Source: Veillonellaceae bacterium (GTDB lineage: Bacteria > Bacillota_C > Negativicutes > UBA1444). Taken from it: a DNA stretch of 64,000 nt. Made by a program: the position numbers and the translations under genes. Location of the stretch: contig JAAZNU010000021.1 in NCBI GenBank assembly GCA_012798135.1, positions 199,797 through 263,796 of the forward strand, written 5' to 3'. Below are positions 18,631 through 27,284 of the stretch, in pieces (the first letter of the stretch is position 1; every line of letters starts with the position of its first letter). Below the pieces are notes generated by a model. It saw only the letters and a list, made by a program, of their open reading frames with translations, was not told the origin of the DNA and ran no database searches.

Positions 18631-19749
18631 ATGGGGAAAAAGTGTTGGCTAGTTCCGGTAATCACTATTTTGGCGTTGCTCGTCGGAACTACTGGCTGCG
18701 GCAGTGCCCAATCCGGAATTTCCGCGATCACTCTCCCGCCGGGATTTCAGATCAGCATCTACGCATCGGATGTTGAAGGCGCCCGTTCGTTGACGTTGGG
18801 AGAAAACGGCGTTGTTTTCGTCGGTTCGCGGGATGCGGGATGTGTGTATGCGTTGGTTGACGAAAAAAAGACCGGTTCTGGCGTTACAGTCATCAAAATA
18901 GCCACTGGCCTAGACACACCGAACGGCGTTGCCTTCCACAAAGGTTCATTGTATGTCGCCGAAATCAGTCGGGTTTTGCGTTACGATCATATCATGGACA
19001 ATTTGCGGCAAGCGCCGGAGCCAGTGGTTGTGAATGACCGTTTGCCGCGCGAACGGCATCATGGCTGGAAATTCATTGCAATTGGCCCGGATGAAAAATT
19101 ATATGTTCCGGTGGGCGCGCCCTGCAATATCTGCAGCAGCAGTGATGAACGATTCGCCAGCATTCTGCGGATGAACCTGGATGGGTCCGGGTTGGAAGTA
19201 TTTGCGCATGGCGTGCGCAATACCGTGGGATTCGATTGGGATCCTGACCGCCGCGAGCTTTGGTTTACCGATAATGGGCGGGATTGGCTTGGCGATAATT
19301 TGCCACCGGACGAACTCAATCATGCCCCACGGCCGGGAATGCATTTTGGCTACCCCCATTATTATGGGGATAATGTCGCCGATCCGGAATTCAAAGAAGC
19401 ACCGCCCAGTTCTGGGCGCACAGTTCCGGCAATGAAACTTGGCGCTCATGTGGCGGCGCTGGGGATGCGGTTTTATACCGGCGCTATGTTTCCGGCCGAG
19501 TATCGCAACCAGATCTTTATTGCCGAGCACGGGTCCTGGAATCGGACGTCGCCGACGGGCTACCGGGTTACCATGGTACGATTGCAGGGGGGAAATCCCG
19601 TGAGCTACGAAGTTTTTGCTCAAGGTTGGCTTCAGTCCTTGAGAGCCTGGGGAAGGCCTGTGGACGTCTTGGTCATGCCGGATGGCGCACTGTTGGTTTC
19701 GGATGACCGGGCCAATGTTGTGTATCGGATCAGCTACGGCAGGCAGTGA
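18631..19749 (+). CDS. Sorbosone dehydrogenase-like (PQQ-type beta-propeller) lipoprotein
   Basis: The 372-residue protein starts at ATG 18631, preceded by AAAGGAG; the ATG at 18613 has no good site. It begins MGKKCWLVPVITILALLVGT then TGCG, a relaxed lipobox giving a lipid-modified Cys. The rest is a six-bladed glucose/sorbosone dehydrogenase fold with NGVAFHKGSLYVAE, DEKLYVPVGAPCNIC, RNTVGFDWDPDRRELWFTDNG and EYRNQIFIAEHGSWNR. Family members oxidise sugars with PQQ, but PQQ genes are not seen here and many homologues have no proven cofactor. It probably lies at the cell surface. Confidence 0.85.
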   Translation: MGKKCWLVPVITILALLVGTTGCGSAQSGISAITLPPGFQISIYASDVEGARSLTLGENGVVFVGSRDAGCVYALVDEKKTGSGVTVIKIATGLDTPNGVAFHKGSLYVAEISRVLRYDHIMDNLRQAPEPVVVNDRLPRERHHGWKFIAIGPDEKLYVPVGAPCNICSSSDERFASILRMNLDGSGLEVFAHGVRNTVGFDWDPDRRELWFTDNGRDWLGDNLPPDELNHAPRPGMHFGYPHYYGDNVADPEFKEAPPSSGRTVPAMKLGAHVAALGMRFYTGAMFPAEYRNQIFIAEHGSWNRTSPTGYRVTMVRLQGGNPVSYEVFAQGWLQSLRAWGRPVDVLVMPDGALLVSDDRANVVYRISYGRQ

Positions 19750-19864
19750 TGAATCCGTCACTAGTCTGCGACGTTTGGTTTTATAGTGAACCGGAACGAG
19801 TTTATCAATCGTTGAAGTCTACGCCCCACTGTAAAAAAAGACCTGCGACAAGGAGGTGACAAGC

Positions 19865-20104
19865 ATGGGCTATGGACGAGGGTATGGAATGATGGACAAC
19901 TGGTTTGGGGGAGGGATTTTCATGTTGTTGTTCTGGGGAGTGATTATCATCGGTGGTTTTTTTCTGGTCCGTTATTTGATGCGACAATCACAAACCGCAA
20001 CTCGGGTGACAGAAAATACTGCTCTGGAAATATTAAAGCAGCGTTATGCGCGCGGTGAAATCAATGATGAGGAATTCGAAAAAATGAAGGCGAAACTTTT
20101 ATAG
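19865..20104 (+). CDS. Small membrane protein with C-terminal SHOCT domain
   Basis: The 79-residue protein has a Gly/Tyr/Met-rich start (MGYGRGYGMMDNWFGGG), one membrane helix (FMLLFWGVIIIGGFFLVRYL) and a SHOCT motif (LEILKQRYARGEINDEEFEKMKAKLL). AGGAGGTG at 19851-19858 sets the start at ATG 19865. SHOCT proteins are often next to metal or stress systems; here it faces the copper/zinc ATPase operon. Specific role unknown. Confidence 0.8.
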   Translation: MGYGRGYGMMDNWFGGGIFMLLFWGVIIIGGFFLVRYLMRQSQTATRVTENTALEILKQRYARGEINDEEFEKMKAKLL

Positions 20105-20174
20105 GTGACAAAGTGGCTGCTTCCTTTTTTCATGCTGACAAAGATCGATACGGTAATAGAGGGTATTTGTGGGA

Positions 20175-22298
20175 TTAGGGCTTGTCCTTGATCGTCAGGA
20201 GGCGAAGGCTGTTCAGCGTGACGAGGAGGGTGGCGCCCATATCGGCGAGAATCGCCAGCCAAAGAGTCAGCCAGCCGGGGAAAACGGCCAGAATGGCCAG
20301 CGCCTTGACCGCCAGCGAAAAAGCAATGTTCTGGCGGATGACCGTCAGGGTCTGACGGCTCAGGCGGATCAGAAACGTCAGCTTGTCGAGGTCATCGGCC
20401 ATCAGGGCGACATCCGCCGTTTCGAGAGCGGTGTCGGCGCCGGCTCCGCCCATGGCAATGCCGACGGTGGACAGCGCCAGCGCCGGGGCGTCGTTGATCC
20501 CGTCACCGACCATGGCGACTTTGCCGTATTTGCCCCGCAGTTCGTGAATGGCGGCGAGCTTGTCCTGGGGCAGCAGCTCGGCTCGGTATTCATCCACGCC
20601 GACCTCGGCGGCCACCGCCGCAGCGGTGACTGCGTTGTCGCCGGTCAACAGGATAGTGTGGCGGATTCCGGATCGTTTTAGCTCGGCAACGCTGGCCGGG
20701 CTGTTTTTTCGCAGGGCGTCGGCGACGGCGATGAGGCCCAGCAGGTAAGTCGATGTGCCGATGATCATGACGGTTTTTCCCTGGTTTTGCAGCTCCGCGA
20801 TGGAACGGACGGCTGGTACAAGCGGAATTCCCCGTTCTTCGAACAGGCGGGGATTGCCGATCAGGATCTTTTCGCCGTTCCGGCTGGCTTGGGCGCCGCG
20901 GCCCGGCAAGGACTGAAAATCAGTTGCCGGAACGACCATATGGCCCTGTTCCCGAGCGGCATCTACGATCGCGTTGGTCAGGGGATGCTCGGAGCGGGCT
21001 TCGACATCGGCGGCCAAGGCCAGCAAATCTTTTGCCGGCAGGGAATGCAGGGGCAGGATGTCCGTGACCACCGGTCGTCCCTCGGTCAGCGTGCCGGTTT
21101 TATCCAAAGCGATGGCCTGGATGGATCCCATTTCTTCGAGATATATTCCGCCTTTAATAAGAACTCCGTTGCGTGCGGCAGTACCGATCGCACTGACGAT
21201 CGCCGCCGGCGTTGACACTACCAGGGCGCAGGGGCAGGCGACGACCAGCAAAGCCAGACCGCGGTAGATCCAGGGCTGCCACTCCAGACCCGACAACAGC
21301 GGCGGCAGGAACACGATGCCTGCCGCCAGCATCATCACTACGGGCGTGTACACGGCGGCGAACTTCTCGACGAACGCTTGCGACGGGGCCCGTTTGGTCT
21401 GTGCAGCTTCGACCATATGGATGATCCGGGCAATGGTCGTATCCCGGACGAGGCGGGTGACTTCGACTTCCAGGGCGCCGTAGGTATTCAGCGTACCGGC
21501 GAAAACCGGCGCGCCGGGCGATTTCTCCACCGGCAGCGATTCGCCGGTGATGGCGGCCTGGTTGATGGCGCTTTCGCCGTGCAGGACGTTCCCGTCCAGG
21601 GCGATTTTTACACCGGGACGGATGATCATGATTTCGCCAACAGCGATTTCTTCAACCGGCAGATCGAATTCAATACCATTTCGCCGCACCCGGGCTAGTT
21701 TCGGGGCCAGATCCATGAGCTGCCGGATGGAACGGCGGGATTTTTCCATCGTCCAGCCTTCCAGCAATTCCGAAACGGCATAGAGAAACGCGACGGTGGC
21801 GCCTTCCTCATATTGGCCGATGCCGACCGCACCGGTCACGGCCACGCTCATGAGGACACTCATGTTAAAATTCAGGCGTCGTAGTGAATAGGAGGCTTTG
21901 CGGAAGTTGCCCCAGCCGCCCAGAACCATGGCGGCGATATACAAAGCCAGATAGACGGGCGCGGGGCCCTGGAATTTCTCAAGCCCATAGGCAAATGTCA
22001 GAAACAGTCCGGACAATAGGGCCCGAGGCAGCTGCCGGCCGGCTGACGGCAGCGCAATGACGGTTCGCTGATCCAGCGGAAAAATCGTATAGCCTTCTTC
22101 CCGGGCCAAGGCACGGATCGCCGGCAAGTCGACGACGCCGGTCAGGGTGAGGCGGCCAGTCATGGGATTCAGGGAAGCGCTGATGACGTCGGGCAATTGC
22201 CGGACCGCGGTTTCAAATTTACCTGCGCAGTCCAGGCAGGTGATGCCGTCGACTTGCAGCACCGTTTGCGCGGTGGCGTTTTGTTGATTATTTTGCAT
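20175..22298 (-). CDS. P1B-type heavy-metal ATPase, Zn/Cd/Pb type
   Basis: The 707-residue protein has one N-terminal HMA domain with the CxxC of [12 protein letters not shown] and the A-domain motif [13 protein letters not shown]. The metal-site helix is [20 protein letters not shown], which resembles Zn/Cd/Pb (ZntA/CadA) pumps rather than Cu pumps. The P domain has [14 protein letters not shown] and [20 protein letters not shown]. It would expel divalent soft metals from the cytoplasm. It is last in the csoR-copA-zntA-like operon and overlaps copA by 11 bp. Confidence 0.93.
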   Translation of the reverse strand: MQNNQQNATAQTVLQVDGITCLDCAGKFETAVRQLPDVISASLNPMTGRLTLTGVVDLPAIRALAREEGYTIFPLDQRTVIALPSAGRQLPRALLSGLFLTFAYGLEKFQGPAPVYLALYIAAMVLGGWGNFRKASYSLRRLNFNMSVLMSVAVTGAVGIGQYEEGATVAFLYAVSELLEGWTMEKSRRSIRQLMDLAPKLARVRRNGIEFDLPVEEIAVGEIMIIRPGVKIALDGNVLHGESAINQAAITGESLPVEKSPGAPVFAGTLNTYGALEVEVTRLVRDTTIARIIHMVEAAQTKRAPSQAFVEKFAAVYTPVVMMLAAGIVFLPPLLSGLEWQPWIYRGLALLVVACPCALVVSTPAAIVSAIGTAARNGVLIKGGIYLEEMGSIQAIALDKTGTLTEGRPVVTDILPLHSLPAKDLLALAADVEARSEHPLTNAIVDAAREQGHMVVPATDFQSLPGRGAQASRNGEKILIGNPRLFEERGIPLVPAVRSIAELQNQGKTVMIIGTSTYLLGLIAVADALRKNSPASVAELKRSGIRHTILLTGDNAVTAAAVAAEVGVDEYRAELLPQDKLAAIHELRGKYGKVAMVGDGINDAPALALSTVGIAMGGAGADTALETADVALMADDLDKLTFLIRLSRQTLTVIRQNIAFSLAVKALAILAVFPGWLTLWLAILADMGATLLVTLNSLRLLTIKDKP

Positions 22299-24714
22299 AG
22301 GGCTGGAACCTTTTCAGGCGTAGGGCGTTCAGCACGACTGAGACCGAGCTGAAGGCCATGGCGGCTCCGGCGACCACTGGCGTGAGATAACCAGCGGCGG
22401 CCAACGGGATGCCCAGGGAATTGTAGAACAGTGCCCAGAAGAGATTTTGCCGGATGTTGCGCATGGTCGCCCGGCTGAGCCGGATGGCGGCGACGATGCC
22501 GCCGAGGTCGCCGCGCATGAGGGTGATGTCGGCCGCTTCGATGGCCACGTCCGTGCCGGTGCCGATGGCGAAGCCGACATCGGCGGTGGCGAGGGCCGGA
22601 GCGTCATTGATGCCGTCGCCCACCATGGCGACAACCTTGCCTTCCTTCTTCAAGGCTGCGACTTTTTCCGCCTTGTGTTCCGGCAATACTTCCGCCATCA
22701 CGTTGGCGATGCCGATGCCGGCGGCGATCGTCCGGGCGGCGCGTTCATTGTCGCCGGTGATCATCCAGACCTCGATGCCGAGCCGCTGCAATTCGGCGAC
22801 CGCCGCCGCCGAATCTTCCTTGACCGTGTCGGCGACCGCGATGAGACCGTTGATTATTCCGCCGGCGGCAACGAGCATAACGGTTTTTCCCTGCTGCTCG
22901 AGACGTTCGATTTCCGGAATCGTAGCGGCGAAGTCAATGTTGTTTTCCTGCAGGAGGCGGCGGGCGCCAACCAGGATTTGCTGATCGCCAACGGTGGCGC
23001 GTACGCCCTGGCCGGGAATGGCGACGAAGGAGGAGGGCGCAGCGAGCGGCAGGCTTTGCGCCTGCGCATGTTTTACAATCGCCTGCGCCAGAGGATGTTC
23101 GGAACTTTGCTCGACCTGCGCCGCCCGTTGCAGCAGTTCGGTTTCAGATAAACCGTTTAAAGGCAGGATGTCGGTGACCGACGGCTGCCCCTTGGTGATC
23201 GTGCCGGTTTTGTCGAGCACGATGGTCGTCAGACGGTGAGCGTTTTCCAGATGTTCGGCGCCCCGGATCAGAATGCCGTTCTCCGCGCCTTTGCCCGTTC
23301 CCACCATAATGGAGGTGGGTGTGGCCAATCCCAGGGCGCAGGGGCAGGCGATGACCAGCACCGCGGTGAAGTTGACCAAGGCCCGGGTAAAGTTCCCCGG
23401 ATCAAGGAGAAAATACCAGCCGAGAAAGGTCAGTACCGCCAATGCGACGACGGTCGGCACGAAATAGCCGGACACGATGTCGGCGAATCGCTGGATCGGC
23501 GCTTTGGAACCTTGGGCCGCCTCAACGATGCGGATGATCTGGGCCAAAGCTGTGTCTTTGCCGACTTTGGTCGCCTGGAATTTGAACGAGCCAAACTTGT
23601 TGATCGTCGCGCCGGCCACACTGTCGCCGACTTTTTTGTCGACCGGCAGACTTTCGCCGGTCAGCATCGATTCGTCCAGCGTGGAATCGCCCTCGACAAT
23701 GACGCCGTCCACTGGTACTTTTTCGCCAGGGCGGACAACGATGACGTCGCCGACCTGAACCGCCTCGATGGGGATATCCGTTTCGGCGCCGTCCCGGACC
23801 ACCCGGGCTGTTTTCGGCTGGAGGCCCATCAGGGCTTTAATGGCTTCGGAGGTGCGGCCTTTGGCGACTGCCTCCAGCATTTTTCCCAAGATGATCAGGG
23901 TAATCAGGATGGCCGAAGTTTCAAAATACAGATGGGGATCGCCGGTGAGCAGGTTGGCAATGCTGAAAAAATAGGCGGCGGAAGTGCCAAGAGCGACCAG
24001 TACGTCCATGTTGGCGCTGCCGTTGCGCAGGGCGGCCCAGGCGCCGCGATAGAACGGCCAGCCGGCGATGAACTGCACCGGGGTGGCCAGGGCGAGCTGA
24101 ACATAGGGGTGCATCAGGATGTGCGCCAGTTCGGGCAGGATGCCGGCCATATGCAGGATCATGCCGAGCAGAAGAGGGAACGACAACGTGGCCGACAGGA
24201 GGAAGCGTCGCCGCTGGCCGCGCACTTCCGCCTCCCGCAGCTGCTTTTCCCGGTCAACATCACCGGCATTGGCCGGATCGTGGGCTTCATAACCCAGCTT
24301 TTTCACTTTGGCCTGGATCTGCTGGAAACTCAACTCGTTTCCGCTGAACTCCACAGTCGCCCGCTCCGTGGCCAGGTTCACAGTGGCGCTGAATACTCCC
24401 GGCAGGGCGTTCAGGGCTTTTTCGATCCGGGCGGAGCAGGCCGCGCAACTCATGCCGGTGATTTTGAATTCGACCTTATCCGGGGCCACCTGATAGCCGA
24501 GATCGACCACTTTGGCCGCGAGATCCTTCAGACTGGCCAGGGTCGGGTCATAGGTGACACTGGCCGTTTCGGCGGCAAAGTTGACCACCGCTTTCGTTAC
24601 ACCGGGCAGTTTGCCGAGGCCTTTTTCGATGCGGGCCGCGCAGGCGGCGCAGGTCATGCCGATAATTTTCAATGTGCTGGAACGGAGAACTTTATCTGTT
24701 GTTTCGATTGCCAA
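22288..24714 (-). CDS. copA: Copper-exporting P-type ATPase
   Basis: The 808-residue protein has two N-terminal HMA domains (GMTCAAC at about 19-25 and GMSCAAC at about 90), the A-domain [16 protein letters not shown], and the Cu(I) transport helix [21 protein letters not shown]. It also has [14 protein letters not shown] and [20 protein letters not shown], and ends with the Asn/Ser-rich helices typical of Cu(I) ATPases. It uses a TTG start with AGGAGGGG upstream. It follows csoR by 145 bp on the same strand; the Zn/Cd-type ATPase overlaps its 3' end. It pumps cytoplasmic Cu(I) outward. Confidence 0.95.
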   Translation of the reverse strand: MAIETTDKVLRSSTLKIIGMTCAACAARIEKGLGKLPGVTKAVVNFAAETASVTYDPTLASLKDLAAKVVDLGYQVAPDKVEFKITGMSCAACSARIEKALNALPGVFSATVNLATERATVEFSGNELSFQQIQAKVKKLGYEAHDPANAGDVDREKQLREAEVRGQRRRFLLSATLSFPLLLGMILHMAGILPELAHILMHPYVQLALATPVQFIAGWPFYRGAWAALRNGSANMDVLVALGTSAAYFFSIANLLTGDPHLYFETSAILITLIILGKMLEAVAKGRTSEAIKALMGLQPKTARVVRDGAETDIPIEAVQVGDVIVVRPGEKVPVDGVIVEGDSTLDESMLTGESLPVDKKVGDSVAGATINKFGSFKFQATKVGKDTALAQIIRIVEAAQGSKAPIQRFADIVSGYFVPTVVALAVLTFLGWYFLLDPGNFTRALVNFTAVLVIACPCALGLATPTSIMVGTGKGAENGILIRGAEHLENAHRLTTIVLDKTGTITKGQPSVTDILPLNGLSETELLQRAAQVEQSSEHPLAQAIVKHAQAQSLPLAAPSSFVAIPGQGVRATVGDQQILVGARRLLQENNIDFAATIPEIERLEQQGKTVMLVAAGGIINGLIAVADTVKEDSAAAVAELQRLGIEVWMITGDNERAARTIAAGIGIANVMAEVLPEHKAEKVAALKKEGKVVAMVGDGINDAPALATADVGFAIGTGTDVAIEAADITLMRGDLGGIVAAIRLSRATMRNIRQNLFWALFYNSLGIPLAAAGYLTPVVAGAAMAFSSVSVVLNALRLKRFQPYAK

Positions 24715-24859
24715 GAGGATCCCCTCCTTTGTTCAGGGAAAATATCGCTTGTTATTATGCTCACAATGATCAGCAGCGGGGCATAAGATAAGCGGAGGTT
24801 AAGCGCAGCGTCGAAGCGTTCTTATCCTCGCTGCCGGTCACGTTTCGTAATTTCTGACT

Positions 24860-25129
24860 CTATTTCGTGAACTGCTTCAGCACGTTCATGAGTTCGTCGA
24901 GGCTCTCGTCGGCGCGGTCTTCGCGGATCGCCGAAACCACGCAGCTTTTGGCGTGGCTTTCGATGATCAGCAGAGCGACCTTGTTGATGGCGGCGCGGGC
25001 GGCCAACAGCTGCTGCACGACGTCAACGCAGTAGCGTCCGTCATCCAGCATCTTGTCGATCCCGTTGATTTGTCCAGAGATTTTCTTCAGCCGTTGCTTC
25101 ATGTCGGCCTTTTCCTTGTCGGTCAGCAT
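24860..25129 (-). CDS. csoR: Copper-sensing transcriptional repressor CsoR
   Basis: The 89-residue all-helical DUF156 protein has Cys34 (GRYCVDVVQQ), His59 and Cys63 (ESHAKSC), the C-H-C Cu(I) ligand set of CsoR rather than the ligand set of FrmR or RcnR. Cu(I) binding releases DNA. It heads the operon with copA and the Zn/Cd-type ATPase, and a matching operator overlaps its own promoter, so it is probably autoregulated. Confidence 0.92.
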   Translation of the reverse strand: MLTDKEKADMKQRLKKISGQINGIDKMLDDGRYCVDVVQQLLAARAAINKVALLIIESHAKSCVVSAIREDRADESLDELMNVLKQFTK

Positions 25130-25157
25130 GGAGAACCCTCTTTCAAAGTTAAATTAC

Positions 25158-25210
25158 TATACCCCGGTAGGGTATATTTTAAGTATAGAACCTGTTTTGA
25201 ATGAAGTCAA
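25158..25210 (-). promoter_or_regulatory. csoR promoter with CsoR operator
   Basis: On the minus strand the promoter is TTGACT (25205-25210), 17-bp spacer and TATACT (25182-25187). Just downstream, TATACCC (25158-25164) and GGGTATA (25170-25176) form a dyad around CGGTA. This is the C-rich/G-rich half-site layout known for CsoR operators. Confidence 0.85.
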
Positions 25211-25289
25211 GGTTAAACAAGAATGGATTCGGTGACTTTGGGATCAATGAAAACCGTGGACGCGAGGGCGTTAAGAACGTGAATAATAA

Positions 25290-25317
25290 CACAAAAGCTC
25301 CCGGATATTCCGGGAGC
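25290..25317 (-). terminator. Terminator of the marR-arsM operon
   Basis: GCTCCCGG (25297-25304) / CCGGGAGC (25310-25317) forms a perfect 8-bp stem. Read on the minus strand it is followed by TTTTGTGTTATTATT, after the end of the methyltransferase gene. Confidence 0.8.
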
Positions 25318-25368
25318 CTGTGACACAGTCATGGCATTGCTTTGGGCGATCAATGCAAGTATTTTTGT

Positions 25369-26610
25369 TTATTCGAGTTTCATGCAGGTGCTGCTGGCCG
25401 GGCAGGCGCTCCCCAGGGTGGAAGCGGCGAGTAGCGCGGCTGGGATTTCTTCGCGGCTGATTTTGACGAATCCGAAGCGGGTCGCGAATGCTTCGGCCGT
25501 ATTCGTCAAAATATAGAGAGGAGAGATTCCTTCGAACTTCAGCTGGCCCAGCACGTGCCGCACCAACGCTTCGCCGATGCCGCGCTTGCGAAAATCGGCC
25601 TGAACGGCGAAAGAACGCAGCAAAGCGGCACCGCCGGACTTTTCGACGCCGAGCGCGCCGACGACTTTTCCGGCCAGGTCGGCTACCACATATTCGCCGC
25701 TGGCCGCATCGACACCGGCAACCGGCAGGCTGGCGGCGGTGAGCAATGCCTGAATGGCGGGAAAGTCCGCGGCGGTTGCCGGGCGGATCTGAAAATCCAC
25801 TCCCGACTGTAATACTTGTTTGGCTTTTTGGGCCCGGATGAAGGCGCTGCCGATCGCATCTCTCGTTTCCGCCGGGTCGAAGCCAAGATCCACGGGATCG
25901 TAGACACGGGTCATCTCGACGGATGGGTCGGCGAACCCGGCGTTCCGCAATTTACTCTTGAATTCGTCGACGCTCAGCGCGCCGGCGATGCAGCCGGTCC
26001 AGACGGCGAGATTCTGGCGTAGCCATTCCGGCAACGGTTTCAGGGTGACGATGTCGGAAACAGCCATGCGTCCGCCCGGCTTGAGAACCCGGTTAATTTC
26101 CCGGAATACGGCGTCCTTGTCTACGGACAGATTGATGACGCAGTTGGAAATGACGACATCCACACTTTCGTCCGGCAGTGGGATGCTCTCGATGGTGCCT
26201 TTCAGAAACTCTACATTGGTTACGCCCAGTTTGGTTTTGTTCGCATGGGCGGTCGCCAGCATTTCATCGGTCATGTCCAGACCGTACGCTTTACCGCCCG
26301 ATCCGACCCGGCGCGCCGACAGGATCACGTCGAGCCCGGCGCCGCTGCCGAGATCCAGCACCACCTCTCCGGCATAGAGGGGAGTCAGGGCGGTGGGATT
26401 GCCACAGCCGAACGAGGTTTCGACCAGATCCGGCGACAAGCCGGTGACATCGTCGGCTGTATACAGGTTGCCGGTAATGGCTGCGGTGGCTTTGCCCGCG
26501 CCGGAGGCGCAGCAGCCGCTGCCGCCGCCGCAACCGGTTTTGGCGGTAATGGCGCTGGCATAGCGCTGGCGGACTTTTTCGCGGATTTCTTCATTCGTCA
26601 GTTTTTCCAT
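25369..26610 (-). CDS. arsM: Arsenite methyltransferase ArsM fused to ArsN2-like GNAT acetyltransferase
   Basis: Residues 1-265 form a SAM methyltransferase with motif DLGSGAGLD (86-94) and the three conserved arsenic-binding cysteines Cys69 (SFGCGNP), Cys157 (SNCVINL) and Cys207 (WTGCIAG). A Cys-rich N-terminal patch is also present (CGGGSGCC, 27-34). Residues 273-413 form a GNAT acetyltransferase with LRSFAVQADFRKRGIGEALV and a C-terminal ACPASSTCM segment, resembling ArsN2. ArsM converts As(III) to methylated arsenicals; the GNAT half may modify an organoarsenical, which is inference. It lies 40 bp after a MarR regulator gene. Confidence 0.9.
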   Translation of the reverse strand: MEKLTNEEIREKVRQRYASAITAKTGCGGGSGCCASGAGKATAAITGNLYTADDVTGLSPDLVETSFGCGNPTALTPLYAGEVVLDLGSGAGLDVILSARRVGSGGKAYGLDMTDEMLATAHANKTKLGVTNVEFLKGTIESIPLPDESVDVVISNCVINLSVDKDAVFREINRVLKPGGRMAVSDIVTLKPLPEWLRQNLAVWTGCIAGALSVDEFKSKLRNAGFADPSVEMTRVYDPVDLGFDPAETRDAIGSAFIRAQKAKQVLQSGVDFQIRPATAADFPAIQALLTAASLPVAGVDAASGEYVVADLAGKVVGALGVEKSGGAALLRSFAVQADFRKRGIGEALVRHVLGQLKFEGISPLYILTNTAEAFATRFGFVKISREEIPAALLAASTLGSACPASSTCMKLE

Positions 26611-26650
26611 GGTGATTCACTCCTTCGCAATTTGCCGTAGCAGATTCAAA

Positions 26651-27103
26651 TTAACAGCAAGAGTTCGAATTCAACGCCGAGGCCAGAGCTTGCAACCCTC
26701 GGAGCATCGCTGCTCGTTCCGTCGGGTCGACGGCGTCCATGACCTCTTCAAAATACGCGGTCATCCGGCTTTCCAAATTGGTATAGATCTGGTTGCCGCG
26801 CTCGGTTAGCTTCAACACGACATAACGCCGGTCATTCGGATCTTCCTGCCGCAGCAACTGCCCGTCCAGCACCAGCTTGTCCGAGACACGGCTGGTGGTG
26901 CTCTTATCAAGGTTGAGCCGGTCCGCCAATTGATTGACGGAAAGAACGCCGGCTCGGCCGACTTCAATTAAGGCGTTGCATTGACTCAGGGTCATGTCGC
27001 AGCACAAGGCCTCACTACGCTCCAGAATACCGAGCTTGCGAATCAGGGTTCGCAGCAGTTCGCGCAGAATGGCTGCCTGTGCGACGGAGTTGTCCAAAAC
27101 CAT
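26651..27103 (-). CDS. Cysteine-rich MarR family regulator
   Basis: The 150-residue winged-helix protein has a MarR core, with recognition region LSVNQLADRLNLDKSTTSRVSDKLV and wing DPNDRRYVVLKLTERG. It has an unusual cysteine set: Cys34-Cys35, Cys42 and a C-terminal Cys149-Cys150. Arsenic genes are normally run by ArsR-type repressors, and none is present, so these thiols could sense As(III) or oxidants (inference). Two MarR-type palindromes lie in its promoter. It starts at an ATG preceded by TAGGAGGA and is probably co-transcribed with arsM. Confidence 0.85.
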   Translation of the reverse strand: MVLDNSVAQAAILRELLRTLIRKLGILERSEALCCDMTLSQCNALIEVGRAGVLSVNQLADRLNLDKSTTSRVSDKLVLDGQLLRQEDPNDRRYVVLKLTERGNQIYTNLESRMTAYFEEVMDAVDPTERAAMLRGLQALASALNSNSCC

Positions 27104-27129
27104 GCTTTATCCTCCTAATCATAGATGCG

Positions 27130-27189
27130 TTTGTTGTACAACAAATTTTTTATAAACTGAGTATATAACAATTTGTTGCATAATGCAAC
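27130..27189 (-). promoter_or_regulatory. marR promoter with two MarR-type operators
   Basis: On the minus strand, TTGCAT, a 17-bp spacer and TATACT form the promoter (27161-27188). TTTGTTGT/ACAACAAA (27130-27145) is a perfect 16-bp palindrome downstream of the start site. GTTGCAT-A-ATGCAAC (27175-27189), overlapping AACAA-T-TTGTT (27167-27177), covers the -35 to spacer. The shared TTGTTG/CAACAA core suggests one regulator. Confidence 0.7.
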
Positions 27190-27228
27190 TGATGAAATAA
27201 GCAACTAAACGAGATCGTCTTCCGCAGT

Positions 27229-27269
27229 AAAAAGAGAATGCCGGGGGTCTTTAGAACCCCCGGCATTCT
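27229..27269 (-). terminator. Terminator of the double substrate-binding protein gene
   Basis: A 14-bp perfect stem, AGAATGCCGGGGGT (27235-27248) with its complement 27256-27269 and a 7-nt loop. On the minus strand it continues CTCTTTTTACT. Confidence 0.85.
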
Positions 27270-27284
27270 TTAATACAAATCTTG

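Noticed and set aside
20105..20174. Terminator between the SHOCT gene and the Zn/Cd-type ATPase gene
   Set aside because: No convincing stem with a T-tract is visible in the 70-bp convergent gap.
23236..24786. 516-codon plus-strand frame opposite copA
   Set aside because: Antisense shadow of copA; no start signal and no domain.
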